Made by a program: the position numbers and the translations under genes
NCBI GenBank assembly: GCA_902783795.1
Contig: CACZSO010000120.1
Location: 1-8,698 of the forward strand
Length of the DNA stretch: 8,698 bases
Origin: an uncultured Eubacteriales bacterium
GTDB lineage: Bacteria > Bacillota > Clostridia > Lachnospirales > Lachnospiraceae
Reading direction: 5' to 3'
In this document: positions 1 through 6,158 of the stretch, one piece after another
Layout of the letters: every line of letters begins with the position of its first letter
How positions within the stretch are numbered: position 1 is the stretch's first letter
Notes under the pieces: model-generated
The model's database searches: none
The model's input: only the letters and a program-made list of their open reading frames with translations
Told to the model about the DNA's origin: nothing

Positions 1-950
1 GCCACACAAAGGGCCATGGGATCTGCATTGCCCACATCCTCCGATGCGCAGATCATGATGCGCCGGGCTATGAATTTCACATCTTCTCCCGCTGAAAGCA
101 TCCGGGACAGATAATAGACTGCCGCATCCGGGTCAGATCCCCTCATGGATTTGATAAAAGCCGAGATGGTATCGTAATGCTGGTCCCCGTCTTTATCATA
201 GCGCAGCACCCGTTTCTGGATGCATTCCTGCGCCGTTTCCAGGTCAATGTGGATCAGCCCGTCTTCTTTCCTGTCGGTGGTGATGACTGCCAGTTCTATG
301 GCATTTAAGGCAGCCCTGGCATCTCCGTCGGATACGGAAGCGATAAATGCGGCTGCGTCGTCATCGATGACGGCCTGATAAGCCCCCATACCGTTCTCCT
401 CATCAGAGACGGCCCGGTGGATCAGCGTCAGGATATCCTCCTCTGTAAGCGGCTTTAATTCAAAGATCACAGACCGGGACAAAAGTGCCCGGTTCACTTC
501 AAAATAAGGATTTTCCGTGGTAGCGCCTATCAGGATCACGGTCCCGTCTTCCACAAAGGGAAGCAGGTAATCCTGCTGGGCTTTATTAAAGCGGTGGATC
601 TCATCGATAAACAGGATGGTCCTTCGTCCATACACCCTGAGATTATTCTTTGCCTTTTCCACTGCCTCTTCCATGTCCTTTTTGCCGGACATGGTGGCGT
701 TCAGCTGCATGAACTCAGCCCGGGTCGTATTCGCGATCACCTTCGCTATGGTGGTCTTCCCTGTCCCCGGAGGTCCGTAAAAGATCACAGAGGAAAGTTT
801 ATCTGCCCGGATGGCCCGGTAGAGAAGACTGTTTTTCGATAAGATGTGCTTTTGTCCCACGATCTCATCCAGCGTCTTCGGCCTTAGCCTGGACGCAAGA
901 GGAGACTCCTTTTTTGAAGAAGTCTCCTGCATAAAATCAAACAGATCCAT
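1..950 (-). CDS. rarA: Replication-associated recombination protein A (RarA/MgsA), AAA+ ATPase, N-terminal 316 residues, 3' end off the window
   Basis: This encodes a clamp-loader-related AAA+ ATPase of the RarA/MgsA/WRNIP1 family, which acts at stalled replication forks in the cytoplasm. The visible part has a Walker A motif GPPGTGKTT at residues 59-67, a Walker B with DEIH at 116-119, a sensor-1-type ATTENP at 143-148 and an arginine-finger-like LLSRS at 156-160. Family members are about 420-450 residues, so roughly the last quarter is missing, cut by the window edge. The ATG at 950 is chosen because GAGGG lies 5 nt upstream (956-960) and the N-terminus fits the family; the next ATG (932) has no ribosome binding site. 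The start overlaps the end of the HPr-like gene by 14 nt, so translation is probably coupled. Codons 7-16 lie in a perfect 8-bp inverted repeat (900-928) that also holds an in-frame A_AAA_AAG heptamer. The identification is secure; the function is known from the family. Confidence 0.95.
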   Translation of the reverse strand, partial: MDLFDFMQETSSKKESPLASRLRPKTLDEIVGQKHILSKNSLLYRAIRADKLSSVIFYGPPGTGKTTIAKVIANTTRAEFMQLNATMSGKKDMEEAVEKAKNNLRVYGRRTILFIDEIHRFNKAQQDYLLPFVEDGTVILIGATTENPYFEVNRALLSRSVIFELKPLTEEDILTLIHRAVSDEENGMGAYQAVIDDDAAAFIASVSDGDARAALNAIELAVITTDRKEDGLIHIDLETAQECIQKRVLRYDKDGDQHYDTISAFIKSMRGSDPDAAVYYLSRMLSAGEDVKFIARRIMICASEDVGNADPMALCV

Positions 951-1203
951 TTTTACCCTCAAGGATTTCTTTCATAGCCGCTGCCGCAGCCTCTTCATCC
1001 TCGCCTTCAGCTTCGACGACGATGGCATCGCCCATGGCGATCCCTAAGGACATCATGCCCATGATACTTTTGGCATTGATCCTTCTGGTACCGTCTGTCA
1101 GGTGGATCCTCGAAGTAAATCTGCAGGCTGTCTGTACACAATAAGCGAGAGACATGGCATCCAGACTCTCATCCATAGAAATGGTTACTGTTTCGCTTTT
1201 CAC
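937..1203 (-). CDS. HPr-like protein with Asp at position 15 and Ser at position 46 (Crh-type)
   Basis: This 88-residue protein has the HPr fold. HPr normally carries phosphate on His15 from enzyme I to sugar permeases (PTS) and is also phosphorylated on Ser46 by HPr kinase to work as a CcpA corepressor. Aligned without gaps to canonical HPr or B. subtilis Crh, residue 15 here is Asp (codon 1159-1161), residue 17 is Met instead of Arg and residue 18 is Ser instead of Pro, so PTS phosphotransfer on His is impossible. The Ser46 site is intact in NAKSIMGMMSLG (43-54; Ser codon 1066-1068), and the tail GEDEEA (67-72) resembles Crh. The start is GTG at 1203, with a perfect AGGAGG 7 nt upstream (1211-1216) and a GTGA overlap with the whiA stop. 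With hprK four genes upstream in the same run, it is probably an HprK substrate with a signalling role. It may not be orthologous to Bacillus Crh; convergent loss of His15 is equally possible. Confidence 0.9.
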   Translation of the reverse strand: MKSETVTISMDESLDAMSLAYCVQTACRFTSRIHLTDGTRRINAKSIMGMMSLGIAMGDAIVVEAEGEDEEAAAAAMKEILEGKNGSV

Positions 1204-1967
1204 AATTTTTCCTCCTCTGCGATCTTCAGTAATTTACGCATTCTGTGGTTCACTCCGGACTTCGATACCGGAGGGTCCATCATTTCCCCCAGCTCTTTTA
1301 AGGAGCTTTCGGGATAGTTAAGCCGCAGTTCTGCCAATGCTTTTAAGGGCGGCGGCAGTGTTTTCAGCAGTTTCTTTTCCTGTAAAAACCGGATGGCTTC
1401 CTTCTGTTCCATGGCCGCCGAAACCGTCTTTTCCAGGTTGGCTGTCTCGCAGTTGACTCTGCGGTTAACAGTGTTTCTGACATCCTTCAGTACCCGGATG
1501 TTTTCCATCTCCAAAACAGAGGTGTTTGCCTGGGTCAGTGCAAAAAACTCCGAGATCAGGTCTCCCTCTTTCAAATATACCACCTGGCGGCCTTTCCTTT
1601 GTATGATCTTTGACGGAATGCCGCAGAGCCGGAGCAGGTCGCGGAATTCCCGTGCTCTTTCTATGGTCGTAAAGACCAGCTCCAGATGATACAGCTTTTC
1701 CGGATCTGAGACAGACCCGCAGCTTAAGAACATGCCCCGGATATAAGCCCTCTTGCAGCAGGGGCGCTGCAGGATCTCCGGACTTTCAAGGTCAAATTCT
1801 TTATCTTTCAGCCGGGATTTCAATACGGCCAAAAGAGGATCCAGGTTTTTGGGATGGTCCTCTCTCCCGCCGGCATTTAAGATCCCGGCGATCTCTGAGC
1901 GTAAGCAATGCTGTTTTTCGGGTATGACAGTCATAAGCTCTGCTTTTACCCGGGTGGAATAGGACAT
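1200..1967 (-). CDS. whiA: WhiA-family DNA-binding protein, short form lacking part of the N-terminal LAGLIDADG-like domain
   Basis: WhiA homologues join a degenerate LAGLIDADG homing-endonuclease fold to a C-terminal helix-turn-helix; in Actinobacteria they regulate sporulation septation, and in Firmicutes they affect division and chromosome segregation. The hallmark segments are present: CCKRAYIRGMFL with the following GSV at 70-86, NTVNRRVNCETANLEKT at 165-181, and the HTH region SLKELGEMM...SKSGVNHRMRKL at 222-246. The protein has 255 residues, whereas family members are usually about 305-320. From memory of B. subtilis WhiA, the CCKR motif lies near residue 122 rather than 70, so about 50 residues are missing between the N-terminal helix (1-34) and the second LAGLIDADG repeat. 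No stop or frameshift is visible, so this is an in-frame loss. The ATG at 1967 directly follows the murB stop (TAAATG), with AGGAGAG 6 nt upstream (1974-1980). DNA-binding ability is inferred from the intact C-terminal half. Confidence 0.92.
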   Translation of the reverse strand: MSYSTRVKAELMTVIPEKQHCLRSEIAGILNAGGREDHPKNLDPLLAVLKSRLKDKEFDLESPEILQRPCCKRAYIRGMFLSCGSVSDPEKLYHLELVFTTIERAREFRDLLRLCGIPSKIIQRKGRQVVYLKEGDLISEFFALTQANTSVLEMENIRVLKDVRNTVNRRVNCETANLEKTVSAAMEQKEAIRFLQEKKLLKTLPPPLKALAELRLNYPESSLKELGEMMDPPVSKSGVNHRMRKLLKIAEEEKL

Positions 1968-2873
1968 TTAAAACTCTCCTATAAACAGGACTTCCGGTTC
2001 CAGTATGAGTCCGGTCTGCTCTTTCACGACTTCCTGTACATGCCGGATCACATATAAGATCTCGGCAGAGGATGCCTGGCCGTAGTTGATGACGAAATTC
2101 GCGTGCTTTTCCGAGACCCCTGCATCACCGTAACGATAGCCCTTCAGCCCCGCCTGCTCGATAACGGCGCCGGCAAAATATCCTGGAGGCCGTTTGAAAG
2201 TAGAACCGGCCGAGCCATATTCCAGCGGCTGTTTTTCTTTTCTTCGTTCCTGCAGCTCTGCCATCCGTTCCCGGATAGCATCCTCATTGCCGGGACGCAG
2301 CTGGAACGTGACAGACAGGGCAATGGCATCCAGGTCTTTGATCACAGAGCTGCGGTAAGAGAACTTCAGTTCATCGTTAGTGAAAGTGCGGATCTGCCCA
2401 TCGTTAAGGTACAGGCGCGCTTCTGTCACGATATCCTTAAACTCTTCCCCGTAGGCGCCTGCGTTCATCCTTAAGCCGCCGCCAACTGTCCCGGGAATGC
2501 CGGAAGCAAACTCGAAGCCCGTAAGGCTCCTCTTCAGCGCTTCCTTTGCCGCATCACCCATCATGACGCCGGCATCGCAGATCATCCGGTCTTCCTCAAA
2601 CCTCACATTCCTGAAATGTGTCTTAAGCGAGATAACCGCGCCTCTGAAGCCTTTGTCGGAAACCAGGATATTACTCCCTCTTCCTATGATAAACCAGGGA
2701 ATACCCGCCTTTTTAAGCGTTTCAATAGTATTTGCCAGCTGTTCTTCATTTTCCGGCATCAGAAAGTAGTCACAGGGACCGCCGGAACGGAAGGTCGTAT
2801 GCGGTATCAGGCTTTCATTGATCCTGATATTACCTTTTCCGAGAATGCTAAAAAGCTCAGAACATAAACTCAT
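1968..2873 (-). CDS. murB: UDP-N-acetylenolpyruvoylglucosamine reductase (MurB)
   Basis: MurB reduces UDP-GlcNAc-enolpyruvate to UDP-MurNAc with NADPH and FAD, the second committed step of peptidoglycan precursor synthesis in the cytoplasm. The 301-residue length is normal. FAD-binding motifs are GRGSNILV (64-71) and SGIPGTVGG (124-132), followed by the conserved MNAGAYG (136-142). The catalytic serine motif SAGSTFKRP lies near 222-230 and the C-terminal LEPEV supplies the conserved Glu. The layout is that of the type II (short) MurB typical of Firmicutes. The ATG at 2873 is supported by GAGG 6 nt upstream (2880-2883) and overlaps the hprK end by 17 nt. The stop codon abuts the whiA start with no gap; rapZ, which commonly sits between murB and whiA in Clostridia, is not here. 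The assignment is very secure. Confidence 0.97.
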   Translation of the reverse strand: MSLCSELFSILGKGNIRINESLIPHTTFRSGGPCDYFLMPENEEQLANTIETLKKAGIPWFIIGRGSNILVSDKGFRGAVISLKTHFRNVRFEEDRMICDAGVMMGDAAKEALKRSLTGFEFASGIPGTVGGGLRMNAGAYGEEFKDIVTEARLYLNDGQIRTFTNDELKFSYRSSVIKDLDAIALSVTFQLRPGNEDAIRERMAELQERRKEKQPLEYGSAGSTFKRPPGYFAGAVIEQAGLKGYRYGDAGVSEKHANFVINYGQASSAEILYVIRHVQEVVKEQTGLILEPEVLFIGEF

Positions 2874-3813
2874 CGATATCCTCGGTCAGCTTTCCGCTCA
2901 GTACGTCCTGTACTCTCTCATACAATGCCTGAGCTGCATTGTATCCCATCTTTTTCTGCCGGTGGTTGACGGCAGCCGCTTCCACGATGATGGCCAGGTT
3001 CCGTCCGGGGCGGACCGGCAGATGATGGCAGACCACCTTGTTGCCAAGGTACTCGATGTGATCATCCTGCATGCCCATCCGGTCGAATTCTGTTTCTTTA
3101 TCCCAGTCCTGCAGTTCGATCACCAGGTCGATCTGCTGGGAGGTCTTTACGGCTTCTACGCCGAACAATGTTTTTACGTCCACGATGCCTATGCCCCGAA
3201 GCTCGATAAAGTGCCGGGTAATGGCCGGGGCTGAACCTATCAGGGTGGCATCCGATATCCTTCTGATCTCCACTACATCGTCCGATACCAGCCGGTGGCC
3301 GCGTTTGATGAGCTCGATGGCAGCCTCGGATTTACCGATGCCGGATTCACCGATGATCAGAACGCCTTCACCGTAAACATCTACCAGCACCCCGTGGATA
3401 GAGATCATGGGGGCCAGCTGCCGGTGCAGCCAGATGATGATGTCCGAAGTGATCATGGAAGTGCTCTTCTCTGTCATGAGAAGGGGCACACCCTTTTCAT
3501 TGGCCATGGTGATGAACTCCGGGTTCGGCATCTGGTTTCTGGCAAAGATGATGCAGGGGACCTGCTTGTCCAGAAATTCTTCTTCTATCTTTACCTGCGC
3601 TTCATGCTCCATCTTCATGATATAGGTGTATTCCACCTTACCCATGATCTGGACGCGGGCAGGCTCAAAATAATCCCAGAATCCGGTAAACTGAAGCGAC
3701 GGCCGGTTAATGTCCGGCACCAGGATGTCCCGATGCTCCAGGTCCACGTCTTCCGTGAGGTTCGTACAATCCATTCTGGCAGCCAGCATGGCTACCGTTA
3801 CCTTTGAAGCCAT
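2857..3813 (-). CDS. hprK: HPr kinase/phosphorylase (HprK)
   Basis: This bifunctional enzyme phosphorylates and dephosphorylates Ser46 of HPr and Crh and so controls carbon catabolite repression in low-GC Gram-positives. The 318 residues comprise an N-terminal domain (about 1-130) and the kinase domain. Visible catalytic features are His140 in ISIHGVLVDVYG, Walker A GESGIGKS (155-162), the acidic pair Asp178-Asp179 in SDDVVEI, the family signature ELRGIGIVDVKTLFG (204-218), and the conserved PVRPGRNLA loop (266-274). All key residues are present, so the enzyme should be active. An in-frame start exists 22 codons upstream at 3879, but ATG 3813 is chosen because AAGGAG lies 6 nt before it (3820-3825) and the protein then begins like known HprK. 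It overlaps the end of the upstream orphan gene by 16 nt. Its likely local substrate is the Ser46-bearing HPr-like protein three genes downstream. Confidence 0.97.
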   Translation of the reverse strand: MASKVTVAMLAARMDCTNLTEDVDLEHRDILVPDINRPSLQFTGFWDYFEPARVQIMGKVEYTYIMKMEHEAQVKIEEEFLDKQVPCIIFARNQMPNPEFITMANEKGVPLLMTEKSTSMITSDIIIWLHRQLAPMISIHGVLVDVYGEGVLIIGESGIGKSEAAIELIKRGHRLVSDDVVEIRRISDATLIGSAPAITRHFIELRGIGIVDVKTLFGVEAVKTSQQIDLVIELQDWDKETEFDRMGMQDDHIEYLGNKVVCHHLPVRPGRNLAIIVEAAAVNHRQKKMGYNAAQALYERVQDVLSGKLTEDIDEFMF

Positions 3814-4835
3814 CTCATACTCCTTATGATCCGATCCGTTAACTGGATGATCAGCTGCCTGTTTTCCTTCACCGCGCATCTGATCCTGATCTCCACGGGC
3901 TGGACACCGCCGGGGGTCTGGACGCGGAGGAAACTTAAGAACTCACCATCCTCTTCTTTTTCTGTCTTAAGAAATCTTACCGGCATGAATTCCCGGTCTT
4001 CAAATGGATGAAGGAGGATGATATCTGAAGAGACGCGAGATGTAAATACTGTTTCTTCATCATCCTCTGTTTCAGTTTTCTGAAAGGCTTCGGGAAGTGA
4101 AAGCAGGACCTGCTGCCCTTCCGCTTCCTTCCATGTTCCGTTCACATACTCATTCAGCCGTTCTGTTTCCTCTGAACTTTCATCCAGACGTTTAAGGACT
4201 TCGCTGATCCTGAGCATCTCTTCTTCAAAATTCTTTCTGACATTTCTTTCCCTTTGGGAAAGATCTTCTTTTCCGCCGGTCTCCCTGGTCAGGCTGAAGC
4301 CGCCTTCCAGAGAGACGGTGTCATACTCTTTCTCCAGCGTCTCCTCCATTTCCACGGAAGCTGCTGTCTCTTTAGTAAAGGCCAGACACCGCTTAACCAT
4401 ATGGATGAGCAGTTCCTCCGCATCCGGCAGGTTCTCACGGATCAGGCTGTCACAGCGGACCCTGTAGTGGTCCCTGACAGAGATCAGCGTGATGAGCGGA
4501 AGGGAAAACAGCATAAGAAGGGTCATCCCCGTCAGATCTTCATAGTGGATATAAGGACGCAGGGCACTTCCGATCTTTTCAAGCGGCACATAAAACGAGG
4601 GGTCTTCTTCTACAAAGTAGAACAGCCGCACCACGTTTTCTGTCAGCGCCCTTAAGTCCTCTGTCATGCCGTTTTCAAAGCGAAGCTCTTCAGAAAAACT
4701 AAGGTCACGGATCTTATGGACCCCATCTTCTAAGACGATGCCGTCTTCGCCCGGGATGATCAGTCCTCCGCCTATGATATTTTTTAACAGATATGCGCCG
4801 CTGATCTTCTGATCAGCTGTGTAAGGGATCATCAT
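3798..4835 (-). CDS. Unrecognised 345-residue protein between trmD and hprK, one possible membrane segment
   Basis: I do not recognise this protein and assign no function. Residues 1-100 are mixed, with a Gly-rich patch near 20-25. Residues about 102-120 are strongly hydrophobic (GMTLLMLF...PLITLISV) and could form one transmembrane helix; basic residues follow at 121-127. Residues about 135-235 are charged and Glu-rich, probably helical or coiled coil. An acidic stretch lies near 255-262 (TETEDDEE). The last 80 residues alternate hydrophobic and charged positions (for example PVEIRIRCAV at 313-322), suggesting beta strands. There is no signal peptide. It is a real gene: an open frame of more than 1 kb on the coding strand, overlapping trmD by 23 nt and hprK by 16 nt like its neighbours. 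Tandem ATGs occur at 4835 and 4832, with only a weak purine-rich GAAGAAAG upstream, so expression may depend on coupling to trmD. It occupies the place where rplS often follows trmD. Confidence 0.8.
   Translation of the reverse strand: MMIPYTADQKISGAYLLKNIIGGGLIIPGEDGIVLEDGVHKIRDLSFSEELRFENGMTEDLRALTENVVRLFYFVEEDPSFYVPLEKIGSALRPYIHYEDLTGMTLLMLFSLPLITLISVRDHYRVRCDSLIRENLPDAEELLIHMVKRCLAFTKETAASVEMEETLEKEYDTVSLEGGFSLTRETGGKEDLSQRERNVRKNFEEEMLRISEVLKRLDESSEETERLNEYVNGTWKEAEGQQVLLSLPEAFQKTETEDDEETVFTSRVSSDIILLHPFEDREFMPVRFLKTEKEEDGEFLSFLRVQTPGGVQPVEIRIRCAVKENRQLIIQLTDRIIRSMRWLQR
3820..3825 (-). promoter_or_regulatory. Ribosome binding site deciding the hprK start
   Basis: AAGGAG reads on the minus strand 6 nt before the ATG at 3813. 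It lies inside the coding region of the upstream 345-residue gene. It favours the shorter HprK reading over the in-frame upstream start at 3879, which would add 22 residues that do not look like the family. Confidence 0.8.
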
Positions 4836-5565
4836 CGTCTTTCTTCTGAAGCTCTTTTAAAAACTGCTGTTCTTTTTTGCTGAGCACCGCATCTTTTATA
4901 AGATCCGGCCGCCATCTAAGGGTCCGTTCGATGCTTTTTTTACGCTGCCATTCTTCCACTTTCTGATGATGGCCAGACAACAGCACCTCCGGCACCTGTC
5001 TGTCTCTCCAGACCTCCGGACGGGTATACTGCGGATATTCCAGCAGATTATCATGGAAAGTCTCGATGACTTCCGACCCTTCAGAGATCACGCCGGGCAC
5101 CAGCCGGGAGACTGCATCGATCACGGTCATGGCCGGAAGTTCGCCGCCGGTCAGGACATAATCCCCTACAGAGATATAGTCTGTGACGATCTCTTCCAGC
5201 ACCCGTTCATCGATGCCTTCATAATGGCCGCAGAGAAAGACCAGCGCCTCTTCTTTTGCCAGTTCTTCTGCTTTCTTCTGGGTGAACACTTCGCCCTGGG
5301 GGGTCATATAAATCACCCGGGTCTTTCTGCCGATGTTCTTTTCCACCGCCTGGTAACAGTCATAGACCGGCTGGGCCTTGATCAGCATCCCCTTGCCGCC
5401 GCCATAACAGTAATCATCCACATGGCCGTGTTTATCCTCGGTATAGTCCCGGATATTGACCGCCTGCACCGAAATGATGCCGGCATCCTTTGCCCGTTTT
5501 ATGATACTGGAATCCGCGATGCTCTCTATCAGCTCCGGAAACAGCGTCATGACAAAGAAATCCAT
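4813..5565 (-). CDS. trmD: tRNA (guanine-N1)-methyltransferase TrmD
   Basis: TrmD is a SPOUT-class enzyme that methylates G37 of tRNAs with a G at position 36, using S-adenosylmethionine, and prevents +1 frameshifting. The 250-residue length is normal. Motifs in order are the N-terminal FVMTLFPE (4-11), VDDYCYGGGKGM (49-60), the knot sequences LCGHYEGIDERV (111-122) and ISVGDYVLTGGELPAM (131-146), and the C-terminal LLEYPQYTRPE (174-184) with LLSGHH (195-200). The position matching the proposed E. coli general base Asp169 is Glu168 here, a conservative change. The ATG at 5565 shares one base with the rimM stop (TGATG) and has GGAGG 4 nt upstream (5570-5574), so it is translationally coupled to rimM. 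The C-terminal tail is acidic (KKDDDD, 241-246) and is overlapped by the next gene. Confidence 0.97.
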   Translation of the reverse strand: MDFFVMTLFPELIESIADSSIIKRAKDAGIISVQAVNIRDYTEDKHGHVDDYCYGGGKGMLIKAQPVYDCYQAVEKNIGRKTRVIYMTPQGEVFTQKKAEELAKEEALVFLCGHYEGIDERVLEEIVTDYISVGDYVLTGGELPAMTVIDAVSRLVPGVISEGSEVIETFHDNLLEYPQYTRPEVWRDRQVPEVLLSGHHQKVEEWQRKKSIERTLRWRPDLIKDAVLSKKEQQFLKELQKKDDDDPLHS

Positions 5566-6080
5566 CAGTCCTCCAGTCCCGGCAGGATATAGATTTCCAG
5601 CCGGTTCTCTTCTATGTCCACCTTCAGGATACAGTCAGGGATATCCGGAAGGAGCAGCTCCTTCCCGTCCTCCTTCGTGACCACGTACACATTATTCGCA
5701 CCGGTCTGAAGGAAATCCGTGACTGTTCCCACATGGCGTTCCTTTTCATACACTTCCAGCCCGATCAGGTCCACGATAAAATAGTGGCCCTCCTCAAGGG
5801 GCGCCGACTGGCTCCTGTGGATCAGGATGTCTGCATTTCTGAAAAGTTCAGCTTCATTCATGGAATTGATCCCGGAAAGCTTCAGGATCACCATATTTTT
5901 AAAATACTTGGTTCCCTGGATCTGCATGGTCTGGCGGCCTTTCGCCGTTTCCACCACCACATCCTTCACCTGGAGAAAACGCTCCGGATCATCCGTTGAG
6001 GGAAACACTTTTACCTCTCCCTTGATTCCGTGGGGAGAGGTAATGATCCCTATTCTCAAATATTCCTCGAGCTGTCTCAA
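5565..6080 (-). CDS. rimM: Ribosome maturation factor RimM
   Basis: RimM binds ribosomal protein S19 and assists maturation of the 30S head. The 171 residues show the N-terminal RimM domain with the conserved GIITSPHGIKGEVKV (11-25) and a TDDPERF segment, then a PRC-barrel domain with GLEVY, LQTGANNVYVV and the LLLPDIPDCIL motif near the C-terminus. There is no ATG in a suitable place. An in-frame TGA lies shortly upstream, and the first usable start is TTG at 6080, preceded only by a weak GAAGAAG. A second in-frame TTG at 6059 has a better-placed GAGG (6065-6068, 5 nt spacing) and would give 164 residues beginning RIGIITSPHG. Both fit family N-termini, so the true start is uncertain. A hairpin with a U-rich tail lies in the 78-nt spacer upstream, suggesting separate control from khpA. 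Confidence 0.93.
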   Translation of the reverse strand: MRQLEEYLRIGIITSPHGIKGEVKVFPSTDDPERFLQVKDVVVETAKGRQTMQIQGTKYFKNMVILKLSGINSMNEAELFRNADILIHRSQSAPLEEGHYFIVDLIGLEVYEKERHVGTVTDFLQTGANNVYVVTKEDGKELLLPDIPDCILKVDIEENRLEIYILPGLED

Positions 6081-6120
6081 TGCTTCTTCAGTCCTCTGAT
6101 CTCATGTCATTCCGAACATG

Positions 6121-6148
6121 AAAAGAAGGGAACAGTGATTCTGTCCCC
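6121..6148 (-). terminator. Terminator-like hairpin between khpA and rimM (possible attenuator)
   Basis: The minus-strand RNA GGGGACAG AAUCA CUGUUCCC forms an 8-bp stem with one G-U pair and a 5-nt loop (arms 6141-6148 and 6128-6135), followed immediately by UUCUUUU (6121-6127). The wobble pair works only on the minus strand, which matches the transcription direction. The U-tract is interrupted by a C, so termination is probably partial. It would let SRP/S16/KhpA expression exceed that of rimM and the genes beyond. Confidence 0.6.
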
Positions 6149-6158
6149 TGACACATCA

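Noticed and set aside
3814..3879. Longer HprK with 22 extra N-terminal residues
   Set aside because: The extension is just the orphan gene's 3' end in another frame; AAGGAG before ATG 3813 and the family N-terminus favour the shorter form.
4966..5592. Plus-strand open frame of about 208 codons opposite trmD
   Set aside because: It lies fully antisense to a certain, well-conserved gene, has no ribosome binding site or family resemblance, and is His/Asp-rich as expected for a shadow frame.
6100..6120. CATGT...ACATG inverted repeat just before rimM
   Set aside because: The 5-bp stem with an 8-nt loop is too weak to call, though it lies near the stronger khpA-rimM hairpin.
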